A stretch of 64,000 nucleotides of DNA from Tigriopus japonicus. Its lineage: Eukaryota; Arthropoda; Copepoda; Harpacticoida; Harpacticidae. This document shows, in pieces, positions 60,184-64,000 of this stretch. Made by a program: the position numbers and the translations under genes. How positions within the stretch are numbered: position 1 is the first letter of the stretch; each line of letters starts with the position of its first letter. The stretch is taken from contig CM021320.1 of assembly GCA_010645155.1 (NCBI GenBank), positions 9,778,513 through 9,842,512 on the forward strand. Direction: 5' to 3'. Below the pieces are notes generated by a model. That model searched no databases. It was not told the origin of the DNA and was given only the letters and a program-made list of their open reading frames with translations.

Positions 60184-61746
60184 AGTTCTCCAGGGCCTGA
60201 TGGTGTTTCGGCACAATTCCTGCAACGGACGGCCACGGTTATAGCCCCAATAATCGCCTACCTAATGAATCGTTCATTGGCCGACGGTCGGGTACCCGCC
60301 ATACTGAAATTAGCTCACGTGATCCCAATTTATAATGGAGGTGACAACTCTGACCCTGGAAACTATCGCCCCATATCACTGACCTCTAATATAGCTAAAA
60401 TCATGGCAAAGCTAGTTAAAAATAAATTGGTTGAATATCTAGACACGCAAGATAGCATTCCGGACCAGCAGTATGGGTTTTGCACTCATTTTAGCACCTT
60501 AACGCAATTGATTCAACACTTTGACGACATAATTGAGGGACTCCAGTATAACGACTGTGTAGATGTTATTTATTTGGACTTTGCCAAAGCTTTTGACAAA
60601 GTAGACCACATTCTACTGCTAGATTGTTTATCCCGGTTAGGTGTTAGAGGAAAAGTTCACGCTTGGATAAAGGAGTTTCTTACAAATCGAGCTCAAGCCG
60701 TGAAAGTCCAAGGTACCTTGAGCAGCCCTTGCCAGGTGGTGTCTGGGGTGCCACAGGGTACAATATTAGGTCCAATCTTGTTCATCCTCTTTATTGCACC
60801 CTTACAAAAATTACCCCTTCACTCTTCAATCTCCTCGTATGCTGACGATACCAAATTAGTGTTTGGTAGAAATTCTTTAAACTCGTGCGACCTACAAAAT
60901 GATTTAAACTCGATATATGATTGGGTCACAAAAAATAACATGTCATTAAATGGGGCAAAGTTTCGAGCAATGACGTTTGACCCAATTGGGAGGAATGCAC
61001 CCACTTACATCAACAATGTCCTATCACCTATTCCATCGGAGAGTTCAGTGAAAGATCTGGGAGTTATAATACAAAACAAAGGCAAATTCAACGAGCACAT
61101 CCAATGTAAAGTGACCAAGGCGTACCGGATGTGCGGCTGGATCTACCGCACATTTAAGGCAAGAGACATTACCACCATGAAAACCCTTTATAAATCAATA
61201 GTCCAGCCCCATTTGGAATATGCCTCCCCCATTTGGGCTCCGATTACGGCGGAAGATTTAAACAAAATAGAAGGAGTACAACGAAGTTTCACGAGAGCAA
61301 TCAGTGGAATGAGCCTCTTGAATTATTGGGAAAGGCTCAAACACCTTGGATTAAGCAGTGTTCAACGACGTTACGAACGTTATCAGATCCTCTATGTGTT
61401 TAAATGCCTACATGATTTGTGTCCTAACCCAGGGATAAAGTTTAGTGTCAGCGACAGAAGAGGGATTACTTGTGACGTCAAGTTTAAGTTCAGCCCCTCG
61501 GATAAACAACATGTTCAAACTTTGAAATCGTCTTCTGTACTGAACAGAGGGCCGATGTTATACAATTTATTGCCTTGTTCTATCAGACAATTCTACAAAT
61601 TAGATGACCCTTTGTTAAATTTTAAGCGAGATTTAGATTGTTTCTTGTCAACTATTCCTGACCAACCTTACATTCAAGGTTGCCCTAGAGCGGCAAATTC
61701 TAACAAATTGACTGACCAAATATTTTATCGTGTTGACACAAAATGA
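60100..61746 (+). pseudogene. LINE ORF2: reverse transcriptase part
   Basis: An intact 548-codon frame with SSSPGPDGVSAQFL, NYRPISLTSNIAKIM, YLDFAKAFDKVDH, GVPQGTILGPILFILF and catalytic YADDT, then the thumb and a C-terminal region including MCGWIYRTFKARD and PMLYNLLPCSIRQFYKLDDP. No RNase H follows. Confidence 0.93.
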
Positions 61747-61815
61747 CTTGCAGGGAAAACATTCCCTTGCATCGGTTAAAAACCCGAGAACAAAGCCAGG
61801 TAAAATAAAAGATCA

Positions 61816-62190
61816 TTGAAAATGCAACTTGACTTTTTTTCTTCCAAGTCACACTGCAATTATCTTAACTTAGAGACATTAAGGAGCAAGATAAATGCGA
61901 CTTGGACGAAATTCTTGAAAAGATATTTGGGAATTCCTTTCGGGACTTTGAACGCCCTCGTCCATCACATCACCGACACCTCAACTCTCGAACACCATTC
62001 GAAATGGCTGGTGGAAAAACGAGTGGACACCGTAGTTGATTTGGGATGCTACAAGGCATCCAACTCAAGATGTTTTGTACATACCCTGAACTGGAGAACA
62101 CAATTGGAGCTGAGAGAATACCAACTTGGTTCTGGAGCAGCCGTCAAATTGGTAATATTCCTACCCACCCAAAATACAGAGCCCGAATAA
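61816..62190 (+). pseudogene. Short LINE-like or other retroelement fragment
   Basis: The frame has SKINATWTKFLKRYLGIPFG and a WLVEKRV segment reminiscent of the C-terminal region after the RT in some LINEs. Its relation to the RT fragment just downstream is unclear. Confidence 0.3.
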
Positions 62191-62337
62191 TACGCGAAAT
62201 ATTTGACTCTGACCATCAATAGAACTGCACCACAAAAGACTTCCATTCAACGGCCGCTGAGTCATGCATATGCACAACATGCCGAGAACCAAACCATCCA
62301 TGCCACCTAACTTACCATTACTGTCCCCTTAATACAT

Positions 62338-63148
62338 GACGAAAATGACGTTTAATACGTTGCCAACAAGAAATAATTATATTGGCTTATTTGTGGATCT
62401 CAGTAAAGCGTTTGACAACATCCAGCACAATCTTTTGTTCGAGAAACTAAAGAAATATGGGTACAGCTCAAAAATCTTGAGGTGGATGACAAATACTTTA
62501 GGTGGACGGACCCAGCAGGAAATGATTAATGAACATCTTTCAATTCCAGTCCAAACGACATGCTGGGTACCACAAGGTAGTGTTCTTGGCCCTCTTTTAT
62601 TTTTGATTTTCATAAATGACCTTCCTCCAGCAACGCAATTTCTGGTAACAATGCATGCAGATTATGTGACATTGCAACACTTCTCAAATCACATAATACC
62701 TTTGGAAAGAGAAACCGTTGAGTGGTTCCAATCTTTAGCAGAATGGTTTGAAGCTAATAAATTAAGTTTGAACCCATCCAAAACGAAAATCATTTTATTT
62801 AGGGCCAGGGTGAAACATGATCTAGTGCTAAAAATCAATGGGCATCAGATTCAACAAGTTGGATGGTGCAATGAGAAGAAATCAATAAAATTTCTTGGAC
62901 TAAGGATTAACGATAAACTAGATTGGAAAGAGCATATCGCACAATTAGACACTTCAGTACGTTAACTCTTGTTCACATTTTTCATGGCAAAGCAAACCCT
63001 CACCCAAAAAATCCGCCTATTATTAGTATATAATGCTTTGATAAACAGTAGACTAGAAAATAGCATTGAGTATTTTGGCCATTCTTTGGCAATCAGAGGC
63101 TTGGAGATTGTCCAAAAAAGCACTGTTGATACGGAAATAGTTTGAGAC
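62338..63148 (+). pseudogene. LINE reverse transcriptase fragment
   Basis: A frame with GLFVDLSKAFDNIQHNLLFE, WVPQGSVLGPLLFLIFIND and SLNPSKTKIILFRAR, but the catalytic YADD is HADY. After a frameshift near 62960, IRLLLVYNALINSRLE continues the thumb region. A different lineage from the neighbouring LINE. 5' truncated. Confidence 0.82.
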
Positions 63149-63302
63149 TATTTGGGTTTTTTTGGGTTGTTTCTCGCCCCTATTATCGTCACCCTGTTTT
63201 TGTTTTTTTTGGACACCCTGAGATATCGGGATGATTCGAGAACGAGATTTCGAAAGAGAATAAAGGCGCCATTTTGAGGCTACGAAAGGAAAAGGTTTTT
63301 TT

Positions 63303-63503
63303 TGTGTTGTGTTGTGCCATTTGGAAGGAATACAGTCCACATTAGATCGAAGGAACCCAACAACCCGTCAGGATAGATCCAGCGTTCGGTCTCCAAGGCA
63401 ACGAGCTCCGGATTGCTCGGGAGAATCGCTGATACCAAGGTCAGTTTTGACGGTGAAAGGTTTTATGGGGCTTTTGCTGGATTTGGCCAGGAAGGTCGCA
63501 CCA
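63303..63503 (+). repeat. Probable 5' LTR of the BEL/Pao-like element
   Basis: Placed by the primer binding site that follows: the region ends ..CGCACCA a few bases before it. The start is set at a TGTTGTG and is uncertain, since the matching 3' LTR is outside the window. Confidence 0.35.
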
Positions 63504-63508
63504 TAAAT

Positions 63509-63526
63509 TGGTCCTTCGAGCCGGAT
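63509..63526 (+). promoter_or_regulatory. Primer binding site, tRNA-Tyr type
   Basis: TGGTCCTTCGAGCCGGAT is the complement of the 3' end of animal tRNA-Tyr including CCA, as I recall that tRNA. It is the expected site for minus-strand DNA priming of an LTR retrotransposon. Confidence 0.65.
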
Positions 63527-63617
63527 CCTGTGCCGGTAACGGGTTCTATACGCGGATAGGCCCAGGATTAAGCGGATTGAGTCGGATTCGGGGGCGGAGC
63601 GTTGGTCCTAGATCGCA

Positions 63618-64000
63618 ATGGCGAATAAGGACGGCGATTCTACTCCGGTGGAACATGATCGTGGAATTCAGCATGATGTCGTCGATTCCAAGAACGGGGA
63701 GCTTCGGAAGAAGAGGTCGGCCAAGAAGAGGGCCATCACATCGTTATTGAAAGACCTCCAATCCAATTTGCTGAGTGATCCGCCGACATCGAGGACAGTA
63801 CTTAAGCTAAAGGTGCCCCCCGTGAGGAGATTGGTGGAGGAACTCAGAGAGGTAGTGGATGAGATAGTTGATCTCGAAGAAGACGATGAGGTTCTGGGTC
63901 AAATAGAAGATGATTTCACCGCCGAGCAAGGACGACTCCTGAATATAATCGCCGAGGTTGAAGACCACCTTGAACGGCGGGCGGATGAAGAAAGCACGGA
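63618..64000 (+). CDS. BEL/Pao-like gag, N-terminal part (runs off window)
   Basis: An open frame from ATG 63618 to the last base (127 codons, no stop). The product is highly charged, with a basic patch (LRKKRSAKKRAITSLLKDL) followed by Glu/Asp-rich amphipathic helices (VRRLVEELREVVDEIVDLEE), the character of BEL/Pao gag N-termini. GC content is higher than in the surrounding decayed repeats. Its integrity suggests a young insertion. The assignment rests on helix character and the primer site, without pol in view. Confidence 0.6.
   Translation, partial: MANKDGDSTPVEHDRGIQHDVVDSKNGELRKKRSAKKRAITSLLKDLQSNLLSDPPTSRTVLKLKVPPVRRLVEELREVVDEIVDLEEDDEVLGQIEDDFTAEQGRLLNIIAEVEDHLERRADEEST

Larger units (their letters stand above)
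58100..61800 (+). mobile_element. CR1-like LINE (copy A), nearly complete
   Basis: Order: ORF1 with Cys/His fingers, ORF2 with APE endonuclease and RT, and a 3' tail with a GCAGGGAAAACATTCCCTTGC hairpin and CATCGGTTAAAAACCCG. The same 3' tail ends the truncated copy at 27462-27925. A frameshift and stop lie between endonuclease and RT, and ORF1 has two stops, so it is inactive. The 5' end is uncertain. No RNase H is present. CR1 assignment rests on the RT character and the short non-poly(A) tail. Confidence 0.9.

Overview
The window is nuclear DNA of an animal, almost certainly an arthropod and probably a crustacean. The evidence is GT-AG introns, an ADAM10/Kuzbanian gene, intronless core histone genes with 3' stem-loops, and many decayed non-LTR retrotransposons and short hAT-like elements. 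A copepod fits the histone and transposon character, but I cannot prove the species. There is one assembly gap (N, 36117-37098).

Layout. 1-3300 is repeat-rich DNA: the end of a GGATTCG-rich element, a 25-bp tandem array and a tRNA-derived SINE. 3596-10854 (+) is ADAM10 in eight exons whose splice phases all agree; a 500-bp hAT-like MITE lies in its last intron. 11983-15338 holds one set of the four core histones as two divergent pairs (H2A-/H2B+ and H4-/H3+), with no H1. 15.4-33 kb is transposon territory. It has a gypsy-like pol remnant, a CR1-like LINE broken by a 126-bp solo LTR and by a second LINE, an RNase H-bearing LINE end, at least five hAT-like MITEs (one inside another), a truncated LINE tail, and a tandem partial duplication of an unknown coding region.

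33228-40257 (-) is the most unusual host gene. It combines three cold-shock-like domains, a ZNFX1/UPF1-type SF1 helicase, NFX1-type Cys/His repeats and two PARP catalytic domains at the C-terminus. The first PARP domain keeps an H-Y-E signature; the second has lost the Glu. The N gap removes the middle of the helicase.

40.3-64 kb is again mobile DNA. It contains a mariner-like transposase remnant, a LINE with ORF1 and ORF2 on the minus strand whose ORF1 is split by a foldback element, and a region with a 148-bp direct repeat. It also has two palindromic structures, a 1.1-kb hAT-like element with about 270-bp inverted repeats and a perfect 8-bp target duplication, and a nearly complete CR1-like LINE whose ORF1 carries CCCH-type zinc fingers. 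A further LINE fragment follows. At the right edge lies the 5' end of a BEL/Pao-like LTR retrotransposon, with a primer binding site matching tRNA-Tyr and an open gag frame.

The host genes do not form a pathway together. ADAM10 is a cell-surface sheddase, the histones serve S-phase chromatin assembly, and the helicase-PARP protein is best explained as an RNA-sensing or antiviral/RNA-silencing factor (inference). The rest documents repeated nested transposition.
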